This document shows positions 1 through 9,339 of a stretch of DNA of 64,000 bases, piece by piece; position 1 is the stretch's first letter; each line of letters begins with the position of its first letter. The notes below the pieces were generated by a model, which did no database searches, had not been told where the DNA came from, and saw only the letters and a list, made by a program, of their open reading frames with translations. A program made the position numbers and the translations under genes. Source of the stretch: Spongiibacteraceae bacterium (GTDB taxonomy: Bacteria; Pseudomonadota; Gammaproteobacteria; Pseudomonadales; Dasaniaceae); NCBI GenBank assembly GCA_028280715.1, contig JANQLG010000023.1, positions 124,001-188,000 on the forward strand. Direction: 5' to 3'.

Positions 1-1
1 T

Positions 2-259
2 GGCACTGCTGGTATGGCCATTGGCACAGCGGGTTTTGAGCCACTGGTTGATTTAATTGGTCAAAATGATTTGTTTGATCGGCCGATGGAAGTGACTCAG
101 GTGGCTGTCGCTGATGAATTGGCTGCTGCTGCTTCTTTTATGATGGGGCAAGCGGCAGAAGGTGCTCCCGTCGTGCTGGTGCGTGGAGCCAAGCTTATAC
201 CCTCTGATTCCGGGTCGGGTGCATTGATCCGCGAAAAAGCCATGGATTTGTTTCGGTAA
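2..259 (+). CDS. cofE: Coenzyme F420 gamma-glutamyl ligase CofE, C-terminal part (cut by window start)
   Basis: The frame is open from base 2 and stops at 257-259, so only the last ~85 residues are present. They contain the CofE C-terminal pattern: GTAGFEPL, then VAVADELAAAASFMMGQ and PVVLVRGA. CofE uses GTP to add glutamates to F420-0 in the cytoplasm. The protein ends soon after this block with no added flavin-reductase domain, unlike mycobacterial FbiB, which joins CofE to a dehydro-F420 reductase. Such a reductase would have to lie elsewhere. The gene is 39 bases upstream of cofD on the same strand, which supports the call. Confidence 0.85.
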   Translation, partial: GTAGMAIGTAGFEPLVDLIGQNDLFDRPMEVTQVAVADELAAAASFMMGQAAEGAPVVLVRGAKLIPSDSGSGALIREKAMDLFR

Positions 260-298
260 TGACTTATCCACAATGACTAATGGGACACATCAACGACC

Positions 299-1270
299 AT
301 GTCATCTGAAATTCTTCCTTCTGAAACAATAGTTGCGTTATCCGGCGGGGTAGGTGGTGCCAAGCTCGCGTTAGGGTTGGCCAAGCATCTGGCCGATGAG
401 CAGTTAATGATCATTGCTAACACGGCAGATGATTTTGAGCATCTCGGTCTGTCAATTTCCCCCGACCTCGATACGGTGATGTATACCCTGGCAGGTATCA
501 ACAATACCGAACAGGGGTGGGGCTTAGCCAATGAAAGTTGGAATACTATGGATGCTCTCGAGCAGCTGGGAGGAGAAACCTGGTTTCGACTGGGCGATCG
601 GGATTTAGCCACTCATTTGGAGCGCAGTACCAGACTCAGACGAGGTGAAAGCCTAAGCGACGTTACGCAATACCTCTGCGAGCAATTGAATATAGGTTGT
701 CGGTTGCTGCCGATGACCGATGATCCCGTCAGGACTTTAGTAGTTACGGATCAAGAGCAATTGTCCTTTCAAGAATATTTCGTGCGCGAGCAGTGCCAAC
801 CCAAAGTTCTGTCCCTGGATTTTGCCGGTATTGAGCAGGCTACAGCTCAGGCTGAATTTTTAAACGTGCTGGAGAGCGATCAGTTACAGGCCATTATTAT
901 TTGTCCTTCAAATCCCTTCGTGAGTGTCGAGCCGATTTTAAGTTTGGCAGGGGTTCGAGACCGGATGAAAAACAGCAAAGCGCCAGTGATTGCGGTGTCT
1001 CCAATTGTGTCAGGTGCAGCTATAAAAGGGCCTGCTGCCAAGATGATGCGTGAGCTGAATATGCCTTCCACAGTATCAGCAGTAGCCGCCTATTATGGTG
1101 ATTTGCTGGATGGCTTCGTACTGGATCAACGCGATCAAGAAATGGAGCCCGAAATCGCTGCTATGGGGGTCGCAACCAGCGTACAGCAAACCATTATGAC
1201 TTCACTGGATGACCGTATTGCCCTGGCCCAATCAGTGTTATCCTTCGCTGCAGATTTGGCTTCTCAATGA
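299..1270 (+). CDS. cofD: 2-phospho-L-lactate (or analogue) transferase CofD/FbiA
   Basis: This 323-residue protein joins the activated phospho-donor made by CofC to Fo, giving F420-0 or its dehydro/3PG analogue. The family start is clear: a nucleotide-binding loop ALSGGVGGAKLA near residue 13, then NTADDFEHLGLSISPDLDTVMY. Further on are ETWFRLGDRDLATH and a C-terminal SPIVSGAAIKGPA block, all CofD signatures. Length is normal for the family. It lies between cofE and the CofC-CofG-CofH fusion, with 49 bases to the next gene, so the three probably form one operon. The sequence does not show whether the donor is lactyl, enolpyruvyl or 3-phosphoglyceryl. Confidence 0.93.
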   Translation: MSSEILPSETIVALSGGVGGAKLALGLAKHLADEQLMIIANTADDFEHLGLSISPDLDTVMYTLAGINNTEQGWGLANESWNTMDALEQLGGETWFRLGDRDLATHLERSTRLRRGESLSDVTQYLCEQLNIGCRLLPMTDDPVRTLVVTDQEQLSFQEYFVREQCQPKVLSLDFAGIEQATAQAEFLNVLESDQLQAIIICPSNPFVSVEPILSLAGVRDRMKNSKAPVIAVSPIVSGAAIKGPAAKMMRELNMPSTVSAVAAYYGDLLDGFVLDQRDQEMEPEIAAMGVATSVQQTIMTSLDDRIALAQSVLSFAADLASQ

Positions 1271-1319
1271 GAGCAGTGTCTACGAACCTCATCATCATTG
1301 GCTAATTTAGAGAAATCGC

Positions 1320-4300
1320 ATGGTCTGGGCTCTTTTACCATTAAAGGACTTTGTTAACGCTAAGCAGCGCCTTTCGGGCGTACTAAACGCCAGTGAGCGA
1401 CGCCGTCTGTTCCATGCCATGGTGGAAGATGTACTAGCGGTACTCACTACTCACGAGCAAATCGAAAAAACCGTTATCGTCTCTGATGATCCCAGCGCAG
1501 AATTACTGGCCTCTCGTTATGGGGCTGAAATATGGTCGGAAGACGCATTACAGGCTAAAGGTTTGAATGGCGTTATCGATGCGGCAGCTGCCCGATTAGC
1601 AACACTTAACGTTAAGACGATGGTGGTGGTTCACGGCGATCTACCGTTAATTAATGGTAAAGAATTGCAATCACTCTTTGAATTACACTGTTCTCAGCCT
1701 TCTCCGGCACTGACTATAGCCTCCGATAGGCGACAAACGGGTAGTAATTGTTTGTTGGCAACGCCACCGAATGTTATTGCTTATCAATACGGAGAAAACA
1801 GTTTTAAAAAGCATCAAAGAATCGCAGTTGAACAAAATGTTGTGGTTAACACCACTTTATTGCCTGACCTTTCTATCGATATAGATATTGCAGAAGATTT
1901 ACAACGTTTGTGTCGGATAGAAAGAGATAACACCCATACCATGAGTTACCTGAAAGCTTCGGGAATAAAAGAACGCTTGAATATGATGTTAGATAAGTCA
2001 ACCTTGGAAAAAGCGACAGCTTCACCGCTTTATAAAACTATTTTGCAGCCTTGCCTGGAGGGCAAAACCTTATCTGATGAGCAGGCATTGAGTTTGGCAG
2101 AAGCAGCGTTTTCGAACGAGGAAGCAACCACATCGTTAATGGAAACTGCGCAAATTATTCGCGATCAGGGTTTTCGCAATGTTGTGACTTTTTCCAAGAA
2201 AGTTTTTATTCCACTGACTCATTTATGTCGTGATGTTTGCCATTACTGCACATTTGCGCAAACACCGAAAAAAATTCCTGCCCCCTATATGAGTGTTGAG
2301 CAGGTGTTGGAAACAGTTAAAGATGCGGCCAAACAAGGATGTAAAGAAGCACTGTTTACCTTGGGAGAAAAACCGGAGTTACGCTACAGCGCTGCCAGAA
2401 AAGCATTAGAGGAAATGGGTTTCAGTTCCACATTGGAATATGTAGCTCATGTAGCCAAGCGTGTTTTCGATGAGACCGGTGTGATACCGCACATTAATGC
2501 CGGTTGCATGACGGAAGAAGAAATCGCTATGTTGCGGCCAGTATCAGCATCGATGGGAATCATGCTGGAGTCGGCTTCAACACGTTTGTGTGAAAAGGGA
2601 ATGCCGCACTATGGATCGCCAGATAAAGATCCGGCAGTGCGATTGCAGACTATTGCCAATGCTGGTAAGGCAAATGTTCCTTTTACTTCCGGAATTTTGA
2701 TTGGTATAGGCGAAACGCGTCGTGAGCGTATTGAATCGCTGTTGGCATTGCGTGAGCAGCATCTCAAGTATGGTCATATTCAGGAAATTATTGTTCAGAA
2801 TTTCCGCGCCAAACCTGGCACTAAAATGGCCGAAGCGCCAGAGCCCGATTTAAATGAATTGTTGTGGACCATAGCGGTAGCGCGTTTAATTTTTGGTGCT
2901 GAAGTCAGCGTGCAAGCCCCCCCCAATTTAAGCCCCGGTGTGTTACCTAAACTGATCGATGCAGGCATTAACGACTGGGGGGGGGTGTCGCCGGTAACGC
3001 CCGATTTTGTCAATCCAGAAGCACCCTGGCCTCATCTTGAAAAGTTAGCGAAAGAAACGGCGAATGCAGGAAAATATTTGCATGAGCGCCTGACCATTTA
3101 TCCGCAGTATGCAATCGACTATCAGCGCTGGTTAGATCAAGCCTTACATGTGCCAGTGTTGCGAATGATTGACGGCGAAGGTTTTCCAAAAGTTGATCAC
3201 TGGGCTCCTGGAGAGACCACCGAGCTTCCACAACACATCACACAACTGTTAGATCAGCAGGCGTTAACATCAGTCTCGGAAGATGTGAAATGCATCGTGA
3301 TACGTGCGCGTACTGGTGAAGATTTAACTGAAAAGGAATTAGTAAGGTTGTTTCAAGCCAGAGGCGAAGATCTGGCGTATATATACCAGCAAGCCAATGA
3401 ATGTCGTCAGCAAGTTAATGGCGATACCGTGAGTTATGTGGTCAATCGCAATATCAATTACACCAATATTTGCTATTTCAAATGTCAATTTTGCGCTTTT
3501 TCCAAAGGGAAATTAAGCGAAAACCTGCGCGGTCGACCCTACGATTTAGGACATGAAGAAATTTCAAGGCGTTGTGACGAGGCCTGGCGACGCGGTGCGA
3601 CGGAAGTCTGTATGCAGGGTGGTATACATCCAGACTACACCGGTGAAACGTATATTGATATTGTAAAAACCGTTAAATCGGTAACACCGGATATGCATGT
3701 GCATGCTTTTTCTCCGCTGGAAGTATGGCAGGGGGCCGCCACCTTGAATATTTCTGTGGAAAAATTTTTAGAACAGTTGAAAGAGGCGGGGTTAAGTACG
3801 TTACCGGGTACAGCGGCTGAAATTCTTGATGATGAAGTGCGCGCTATTTTATGTGCCGACAAAATTAATACTGAGCAGTGGCTTGAGGTAATGGAAACGG
3901 CGCATAAGGTTGGTTTAAAAACCACAGCAACCGTTATGTATGGTCATGTGGAACAACCAAAACATTTAGCAAGGCACCTGCTTTGCATCAGAGAATTACA
4001 GAAAAAAACCGGCGGTTTTACTGAGTTCGTGCCATTGCCCTTTGTACATATGGAAGCCCCCTTGTATTTGAAAGGCAAAGCGCGCAGTGGTCCTACCTTT
4101 AGAGAGGCCATTTTGATGCATGCGATTGCTCGGTTAGCGTTGAATCCTTATATCAAAAATATCCAGGCTTCTTGGGTCAAAATGGGCGAGCAGGGTGTAA
4201 TTGCTTGTTTGAATGCCGGGGCCAATGATCTTGGTGGTACTTTGATGAATGAGACTATTACCCGCGCTGCCGGTGCAGAACATGGTCAGGAATTTTCTCC

Positions 4301-4490
4301 TGAAAAACTGGAATCCATGATTGTGTTAGCCAGGCGTCAACCCAGACAGAGATCAACGGATTATCAAGAGGTACCTGCTGAAAGGGTTGCTGCAGGCAAG
4401 CAGGCTGCGCCATTAGAAGCGGTGGTGAATACGCCAGCGAAAAAATACGAACGTAAGCAGCAGAAAAAGCACTTAATTGCCAACAGTTAA
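1320..4490 (+). CDS. CofC-CofG-CofH three-domain fusion: F420 guanylyltransferase plus Fo synthase
   Basis: This 1056-residue protein combines three F420 activities. Residues ~1-205 look like CofC: LLPLKDFVNAKQRL at the N-terminus, HGDLPL, and SIDIDIAEDL near 190. CofC activates a phospho-acid with GTP. Residues ~240-610 are a CofG-type radical SAM domain with C303-x3-C307-x2-C310. Residues ~660-1010 are a CofH-type radical SAM domain with C718-x3-C722-x2-C725 in NICYFKCQFCAF. The CofG-CofH order matches actinobacterial FbiC, which makes Fo from tyrosine and a flavin precursor. A basic tail follows (KKYERKQQKKH). There is no stop or obvious frameshift between the domains, so the CofC joining looks genuine. 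The start ATG has AGAGAA just upstream. Confidence 0.88.
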   Translation: MVWALLPLKDFVNAKQRLSGVLNASERRRLFHAMVEDVLAVLTTHEQIEKTVIVSDDPSAELLASRYGAEIWSEDALQAKGLNGVIDAAAARLATLNVKTMVVVHGDLPLINGKELQSLFELHCSQPSPALTIASDRRQTGSNCLLATPPNVIAYQYGENSFKKHQRIAVEQNVVVNTTLLPDLSIDIDIAEDLQRLCRIERDNTHTMSYLKASGIKERLNMMLDKSTLEKATASPLYKTILQPCLEGKTLSDEQALSLAEAAFSNEEATTSLMETAQIIRDQGFRNVVTFSKKVFIPLTHLCRDVCHYCTFAQTPKKIPAPYMSVEQVLETVKDAAKQGCKEALFTLGEKPELRYSAARKALEEMGFSSTLEYVAHVAKRVFDETGVIPHINAGCMTEEEIAMLRPVSASMGIMLESASTRLCEKGMPHYGSPDKDPAVRLQTIANAGKANVPFTSGILIGIGETRRERIESLLALREQHLKYGHIQEIIVQNFRAKPGTKMAEAPEPDLNELLWTIAVARLIFGAEVSVQAPPNLSPGVLPKLIDAGINDWGGVSPVTPDFVNPEAPWPHLEKLAKETANAGKYLHERLTIYPQYAIDYQRWLDQALHVPVLRMIDGEGFPKVDHWAPGETTELPQHITQLLDQQALTSVSEDVKCIVIRARTGEDLTEKELVRLFQARGEDLAYIYQQANECRQQVNGDTVSYVVNRNINYTNICYFKCQFCAFSKGKLSENLRGRPYDLGHEEISRRCDEAWRRGATEVCMQGGIHPDYTGETYIDIVKTVKSVTPDMHVHAFSPLEVWQGAATLNISVEKFLEQLKEAGLSTLPGTAAEILDDEVRAILCADKINTEQWLEVMETAHKVGLKTTATVMYGHVEQPKHLARHLLCIRELQKKTGGFTEFVPLPFVHMEAPLYLKGKARSGPTFREAILMHAIARLALNPYIKNIQASWVKMGEQGVIACLNAGANDLGGTLMNETITRAAGAEHGQEFSPEKLESMIVLARRQPRQRSTDYQEVPAERVAAGKQAAPLEAVVNTPAKKYERKQQKKHLIANS

Positions 4491-4512
4491 ACAGATAATG
4501 GAAAACCGAAAA

Positions 4513-4521
4513 AGGAGGTGA
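4513..4521 (+). promoter_or_regulatory. Strong Shine-Dalgarno that decides the start of the DUF6279 gene
   Basis: The run AAGGAGGTGA is a near-perfect match to the 16S rRNA 3' end. The GTG inside it at 4518 cannot sensibly be the start. The next in-frame GTG at 4527 lies at normal spacing and begins a lipoprotein signal peptide. Confidence 0.7.
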
Positions 4522-4526
4522 GTGCT

Positions 4527-5399
4527 GTGAAATTATCCGTCATGAAGATAGCATTATTATGTTTCATGTTATTCGCACTTTCCGGCTGTAGTACGTCGAT
4601 GGGATATCGTTTTCTAGACAATCTGATCGCCTGGCAGGTGGATGATTATGTCAAATGGAATAATGAACAGGAAAAGGAATTTAACCAGCGCTTAGACGAC
4701 CTAATGCTATGGCATCAGTCCACACAATTACCTCTATACAGTAGTTATCTGGCACAGTTGCAGCGGGATATGTCACAGCCTTTATCGGAAGAACTTCTCA
4801 CGCAGCGTTATCAACAGGCGAATCAATTTTCTCAATCCATATTACAGGCGCTTTACCCTGATTCCCTGGATATGATGAGGGAATTATCTGATCAGCAGGT
4901 TAACACCATTGTGGAAAAACTGCGTGAAGAAATTCAGCAGCAACAAACAGAATATAGCCGTGAAAAAGGTGCGGATTATCTTGAGCAGCGCCAAACTCGG
5001 ATGGAAAAATTTGTGGCTAGATGGATCGGTGATTTAACATCGGAACAAGAAGAACTCGTTGCCAAGTGGAATACTCAGGTGGTCAATACGCAGGAATATT
5101 GGTTGCAAGGCAGAGCGCGCTGGATAGAGCAATTTGAACAGGCATTATTAAAGCGCTCAACGCAGGATTTTAAACAGCAGTTGCACCAGTTATTTTTTAA
5201 CGTTGATCAACTGCGGCCAACAGAATATCACGCAGCCTTTAAAGCCAATATGGATAATGCTCTCACGTTTATCGTGGCGTTGCAGCCGAGCTTAACTGAT
5301 AAGCAACAAAAACATTTATACCGAGAGTTGGATCAATGGATTAATCAGTTTGATCGTTTGGCCAGCCAGGTACAGCCGCCATCATTAGCCATAAGATAA
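4527..5399 (+). CDS. DUF6279 family lipoprotein
   Basis: A predicted outer-membrane or periplasmic lipoprotein of about 290 residues. A short hydrophobic signal ends in the lipobox FALSGC, with Cys21 as the lipidated residue. The mature part is almost all helix-forming and rich in Gln, Glu and Leu. It begins with the typical family block RFLDNLIAWQVDDYVKW followed by LPLYSSYLAQLQRD. The function of the family is unknown. The gene follows the F420 fusion by 36 bases and precedes ung by 15, so it may be co-transcribed with either. Nothing links it chemically to F420. Confidence 0.8.
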   Translation: MKLSVMKIALLCFMLFALSGCSTSMGYRFLDNLIAWQVDDYVKWNNEQEKEFNQRLDDLMLWHQSTQLPLYSSYLAQLQRDMSQPLSEELLTQRYQQANQFSQSILQALYPDSLDMMRELSDQQVNTIVEKLREEIQQQQTEYSREKGADYLEQRQTRMEKFVARWIGDLTSEQEELVAKWNTQVVNTQEYWLQGRARWIEQFEQALLKRSTQDFKQQLHQLFFNVDQLRPTEYHAAFKANMDNALTFIVALQPSLTDKQQKHLYRELDQWINQFDRLASQVQPPSLAIR

Positions 5400-5414
5400 T
5401 TATCAATAAACATA

Positions 5415-6110
5415 ATGAACGATAGTAGCAACGCATCCACTGTTAAATTGGAGCCATCCTGGTTATCTCGCCTCGGTGACCAATTTGATATGGACTACAT
5501 GAAAGCTTTAAAACAATTTCTCTCTCAGGAAAAAAAGGCCGGTAAGGAAATATATCCTGCAGGTAGTTTATGGTTTAACGCCTTTAACAGTGCGCCCTTT
5601 GATAAAGTCAAAGTCGTGATACTAGGTCAGGACCCATATCATGGTCCTGGTCAGGCACACGGTTTATGTTTTTCGGTGAGAGAGGGCGTACCTTTCCCTC
5701 CTTCGTTGCTGAATATTTTTAAAGAAATTGAAACTGATCTGGGCATATCAATACCCCATCACGGCTGTCTGCAACAGTGGGCTGATCAAGGAGTGTTACT
5801 GCTCAATGCAACACTCACAGTTGAAAAGGCTAAAGCGGGTTCACATCAGAATCACGGTTGGGAAGAATTTACAGATAAAGCCATTAAGCAATTAAATGAT
5901 CAGCGTGAAGGCCTGGTGTTTATGCTGTGGGGCAGTTATGCCCAGAAAAAAGGTCAGTTTATTGATACCAACAAACACCTGGTGTTAAAAGCACCTCATC
6001 CTTCTCCATTGTCAGCACATCGTGGTTTTTTTGGTTGTCGACATTTTTCTCAGGCAAATGCTTATCTGAAGCAGCAGGATATTGAGCCTATTCAATGGCA
6101 GCTGAATTGA
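5415..6110 (+). CDS. ung: Uracil-DNA glycosylase, family 1
   Basis: The protein removes uracil from DNA at the first step of base-excision repair. Its 231 residues match the family length. The catalytic water-activating loop [13 protein letters not shown] lies near residue 70. The uracil-binding segment LLLNATLTV and the DNA-intercalation loop [11 protein letters not shown] near residue 195 are all intact. The gene sits 15 bases after the DUF6279 lipoprotein, so it probably shares that transcript. Confidence 0.97.
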   Translation: MNDSSNASTVKLEPSWLSRLGDQFDMDYMKALKQFLSQEKKAGKEIYPAGSLWFNAFNSAPFDKVKVVILGQDPYHGPGQAHGLCFSVREGVPFPPSLLNIFKEIETDLGISIPHHGCLQQWADQGVLLLNATLTVEKAKAGSHQNHGWEEFTDKAIKQLNDQREGLVFMLWGSYAQKKGQFIDTNKHLVLKAPHPSPLSAHRGFFGCRHFSQANAYLKQQDIEPIQWQLN

Positions 6111-6239
6111 TAGTTTGACCTGACAAATCGAAAGGATATCTAACAGGTTTAATAAGTGTCCGCACTGTTTTGGTGCTCGGACGGACAAATTCATCTTGCC
6201 AAATCTATTCTTTTTTTCCAAGTGATGACTAGCAATAAT

Positions 6240-6266
6240 GAAAGTTTATTTTTAATTTGCCATAGG
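6240..6266 (+). promoter_or_regulatory. Candidate sigma-28 (FliA) promoter for the chemoreceptor gene
   Basis: GAAAGTTT (6240-6247) is followed by exactly 11 bases and GCC (6259-6261), resembling TAAAGTTT-N11-GCCGATAA. The -35 half matches 7 of 8 positions. The -10 half keeps only its GCC, so this is weak. Chemoreceptor genes are commonly FliA-dependent, which is the reason for listing it. Confidence 0.3.
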
Positions 6267-6324
6267 AAATGTTTACGCCTATGTTGAGTTAATTGCTTAA
6301 GGCGTTACATGGAGTACCCTCTGT

Positions 6325-8319
6325 ATGAAATTTCTTTCAAATCTTCCAATAAAATATAAATTAGTTCTTGTTCTTGCTCCTTTAGTGATCGCTATTGGTA
6401 TTAGCACTTTATTGGATGTTGCTTCTTTGAGAGCGACTGTTGATGCCGGTAGCTCGATTGTTCGTCTTACACAGTTGTCTAAGCAAAACAGTAGCTTGGT
6501 TCATGAATTGCAAAAAGAACGTGGCTTGACGGCCGCTTTTTTAGGCAGCAACGACAATAGTTTTCAGAATAAATTACAGCAACAACGTCAGCTCACTGAT
6601 GAAAAATTGGCAGCATGGCGCGATTTTCTAAACGGGAATTCTGCTGATATTACAGAGCAAAAAGTAAATAACGATATCGCCAAGGTTAAGTCTGGATTGG
6701 AAAAGCTAATGGGAGTTCGTAACGAAGTATTTGCCAGGGAGATCAGTACCGCTTCTGCGTTAAGCTATTACACTGGCATGAATAGCAACTTATTAGCCGT
6801 AGCGGCAACCATTGCTGAGTATGCAGAAAAAGGTGCTATGGCCAGGCAAATTTTGAATTATGAGGAGTTTTTACAAGGTAAGGAAAGAGCAGGCATTGAA
6901 AGAGCTGTGTTAAGTAATACCTTTGCGGCAGATAAATTTGGGCCGGGGATGTTTCAGCGATTTGTGACCTTGGTAGCAGACCAAAATACTTATCTACTTA
7001 ATTTCCAGAAAACCGCCACCGCACAGGCGAGCGATATATATAATGAATATTCCAGTCACCCGTCCTTCGAGCGGGTAGAAAATTACCGCCAGATTGCTTT
7101 TCAAAACAACCAGGCAGGCGGATTTAATGTTGTTGCTTCTGAATGGTTCGATAGTGCCACAGCACGGATTAACCAACTAAAAACGATTGAAGATGAACTG
7201 GCTCAATTATTAGTGAGTAACGCGAAAGCAAACCTGAGTAGTGCAGAGCGGGCGCTATGGACCAATATCTTTATTAGTACCATTCTAATCGTAGTAACAA
7301 CTTTACTCGCGTTATTTATTGTTGGTGGCATTAACCGACAACTGACTAGTTTGACTCATTGTATTAGCAAGGTAGCTAATGAGAATGATTTAGCTATTCG
7401 GGCTGAGATTAATAGTGAAGATGAAGTTGGGCAGGTGGCGCGTAGTGTTAACGAAATGCTCGATACCTTGGTGCATTTGGTGAAGTCTATCAATAATGCC
7501 AGCACAGAATTGGCCCAGGCTGCTGAAGAAATTGCTACTACGATAGAGCAGAGTAATCAGAATATGCTCACACAACAGGATGAAACTGCGCAATTAGTTG
7601 CGGCTATTAATCAATTGGCGGCAGCATCTCAGGAGGTGGCTTCAAATACTCAGAACACAGCAGGCGCAGCGTCGGATGCCAACAGTACTGCCATAGAGAG
7701 TGATGAAGTGGTACTACAAGCAGTGCAAGCGATTGACGGCTTGTCCAAGGAGGTTGAACAAGTCGGTGAGATCATTCAAAAACTCAATGAAAGCAGCGTT
7801 GATATCAACAGTGTATTGGATGTGATTAAGAGTGTTGCTGAGCAGACAAATTTGCTGGCACTGAATGCGGCTATTGAAGCAGCCAGGGCAGGGGAACAGG
7901 GACGAGGGTTTGCAGTAGTTGCCGATGAGGTTCGAACGCTCGCTCAACGTACCCAACATTCCGCGCAGGAAATAGAAGAAATTATTACTAAATTTCAAAG
8001 TGAAGCCGAGATGGCCAACAAGGTCATTATTCAGGGTCGATCAACGGCAGGTGATGCGGTGCAACGGGCGAGATCAATTGCTGAGGTGTTACAAGATATT
8101 AGTCAATCCATTACTACGATTCATGATTTGACCCATCAAATTGCCAGCGCAACAGAAGAACAGGTATCAGTTAATGAAGAAGTAAATAAAAACATTGTTC
8201 GCATTGATAGCATGGGACAACAAAATGCTGCAGGGTTTAACCAAATTATGTCTTCAACCCGTGAGCAGGCAGAACTTGCAGGTGATCTACAGTCGTTGGT
8301 GTGCAATTTTAAGGTTTGA
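6325..8319 (+). CDS. Methyl-accepting chemotaxis protein with periplasmic NIT-type sensor domain
   Basis: A 664-residue transmembrane chemoreceptor. The first membrane helix is at about residues 12-32. The periplasmic region (~35-310) has the nitrate/nitrite-sensing (NIT, PF08376-like) pattern, including [18 protein letters not shown] near residue 55. A second membrane helix near 312-335 leads to a HAMP domain and a cytoplasmic signalling domain. The signalling tip [26 protein letters not shown] is intact, so coupling to CheA/CheW is expected. The family often senses nitrate or nitrite, but the ligand cannot be read here. The C-terminus ends QSLVCNFKV with no CheR-binding pentapeptide. The gene stands alone with its own ~215-base leader. 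Confidence 0.92.
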   Translation: MKFLSNLPIKYKLVLVLAPLVIAIGISTLLDVASLRATVDAGSSIVRLTQLSKQNSSLVHELQKERGLTAAFLGSNDNSFQNKLQQQRQLTDEKLAAWRDFLNGNSADITEQKVNNDIAKVKSGLEKLMGVRNEVFAREISTASALSYYTGMNSNLLAVAATIAEYAEKGAMARQILNYEEFLQGKERAGIERAVLSNTFAADKFGPGMFQRFVTLVADQNTYLLNFQKTATAQASDIYNEYSSHPSFERVENYRQIAFQNNQAGGFNVVASEWFDSATARINQLKTIEDELAQLLVSNAKANLSSAERALWTNIFISTILIVVTTLLALFIVGGINRQLTSLTHCISKVANENDLAIRAEINSEDEVGQVARSVNEMLDTLVHLVKSINNASTELAQAAEEIATTIEQSNQNMLTQQDETAQLVAAINQLAAASQEVASNTQNTAGAASDANSTAIESDEVVLQAVQAIDGLSKEVEQVGEIIQKLNESSVDINSVLDVIKSVAEQTNLLALNAAIEAARAGEQGRGFAVVADEVRTLAQRTQHSAQEIEEIITKFQSEAEMANKVIIQGRSTAGDAVQRARSIAEVLQDISQSITTIHDLTHQIASATEEQVSVNEEVNKNIVRIDSMGQQNAAGFNQIMSSTREQAELAGDLQSLVCNFKV

Positions 8320-8397
8320 ATTTAATAGCATAACTGATGCGACATTTAGTGTAGGAGTAGAGCTAAATTTAGTGTAGAGAGTCGCACCAGTTATTTA

Positions 8398-8418
8398 AGT
8401 AGCTATTTGATAGCTACT
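8398..8418. terminator. Perfect inverted repeat between convergent genes (possible bidirectional terminator)
   Basis: AGTAGCTAT, a 3-base loop TTG, then ATAGCTACT forms a perfect 9-bp stem between the ends of the chemoreceptor gene and the HDOD gene. There is no clean T-run on either side and the stem is AT-rich. Termination is therefore only inferred from position. Confidence 0.4.
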
Positions 8419-8428
8419 ATCATGTGTT

Positions 8429-9265
8429 CTATTGAAGAAGTGCCATTGCCGCTTCCATATCCTCTGATAAATCTTCCACTTCATGAGTGTTAACTTCGGG
8501 TGACAGGCCGAGGCGGGTAAAGGCGCTGATTGGGGTCCAATCCATTTGTGTCAGTGGATGGCCTGAACCTATATAGCTTTGTAGGTTGGCTACCATCACG
8601 ACATCAGCATAATCAACATTATCGACTACTCGGTCAAAGTGCAGATGTTCTTCGGGAACCAGTTTCAGTACTTCGGGGAACTCCCATTTTTCTAGAATTT
8701 TTTTACCGATCTCGGGATGTGCTGCATCGATCAGTTGATCCAATAAGCTGATATCCTTTAATAGTTTACGATTATCTTCTGCATAGGTGAGCACAGGCAA
8801 TACACCAATCTTATGCACCAGGCCTGCCAGTGTTGCCTGATCCGGTTTCAGCTTGGTGTAGTGGCGTGTTAATACATGACTAATACCGGCGACTTCGGTG
8901 CTTCTTGACCATACATCACGCAGTTTTTCATCAATGATGTCAGAGGTAGCCTGGAACATTTGCTCCATCGCGAGTCCGGTTGCCAGGTTAGCGGTGTAAT
9001 CGATCCCGAGACGCCCCACAGCCATTTTTAAATCTTCTATTTCACGGCTGGCTCTTAACAATGGACTATTGGCGACTTTGATAATGCGTGCGGATAAGGC
9101 AGCATCATTGGTAATGACGTCGGAAAGTTTTTTGATGTCGATATCTTCATCGGATGCTGCCTCTCTAACTTGCAAGGCTACTTCCGGTAAAGTCGGTAAG
9201 ACCAGCTGGTCCTTATCAATTGCTGAGATGATTTCTTCTTTAATCTGGGTGATGATTTCGCTCAT
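8429..9265 (-). CDS. HDOD domain signalling protein
   Basis: A cytoplasmic protein of 278 residues, almost entirely an HDOD domain, a relative of the HD phosphohydrolase fold that generally lacks the catalytic HD pair. Typical blocks are LPTLPEVALQVREAASD near the N-terminus, LSARIIKVANSPLL, and AGLVHKIGVLPVL. In HDOD proteins these segments replace a metal-binding HD motif, so a signalling or scaffold role is more likely than catalysis. I chose the ATG at 9265 because TAGGAATTAGA precedes it; the in-frame start 36 bases upstream lacks a ribosome-binding site. It converges on the chemoreceptor gene, but no functional link is shown. Confidence 0.85.
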   Translation of the reverse strand: MSEIITQIKEEIISAIDKDQLVLPTLPEVALQVREAASDEDIDIKKLSDVITNDAALSARIIKVANSPLLRASREIEDLKMAVGRLGIDYTANLATGLAMEQMFQATSDIIDEKLRDVWSRSTEVAGISHVLTRHYTKLKPDQATLAGLVHKIGVLPVLTYAEDNRKLLKDISLLDQLIDAAHPEIGKKILEKWEFPEVLKLVPEEHLHFDRVVDNVDYADVVMVANLQSYIGSGHPLTQMDWTPISAFTRLGLSPEVNTHEVEDLSEDMEAAMALLQ

Positions 9266-9339
9266 TCTAATTCCTAGGGTTTGATTTTTTTCAAATACCA
9301 CGCAAAGTATTTAAGAAGGGCCTGTTAACAGGCTCTAGA

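Noticed and set aside
6157-6184. Hairpin-like GTCCG...CGGAC after ung considered as a terminator
   Set aside because: The stem is interrupted and no T-run follows it closely.
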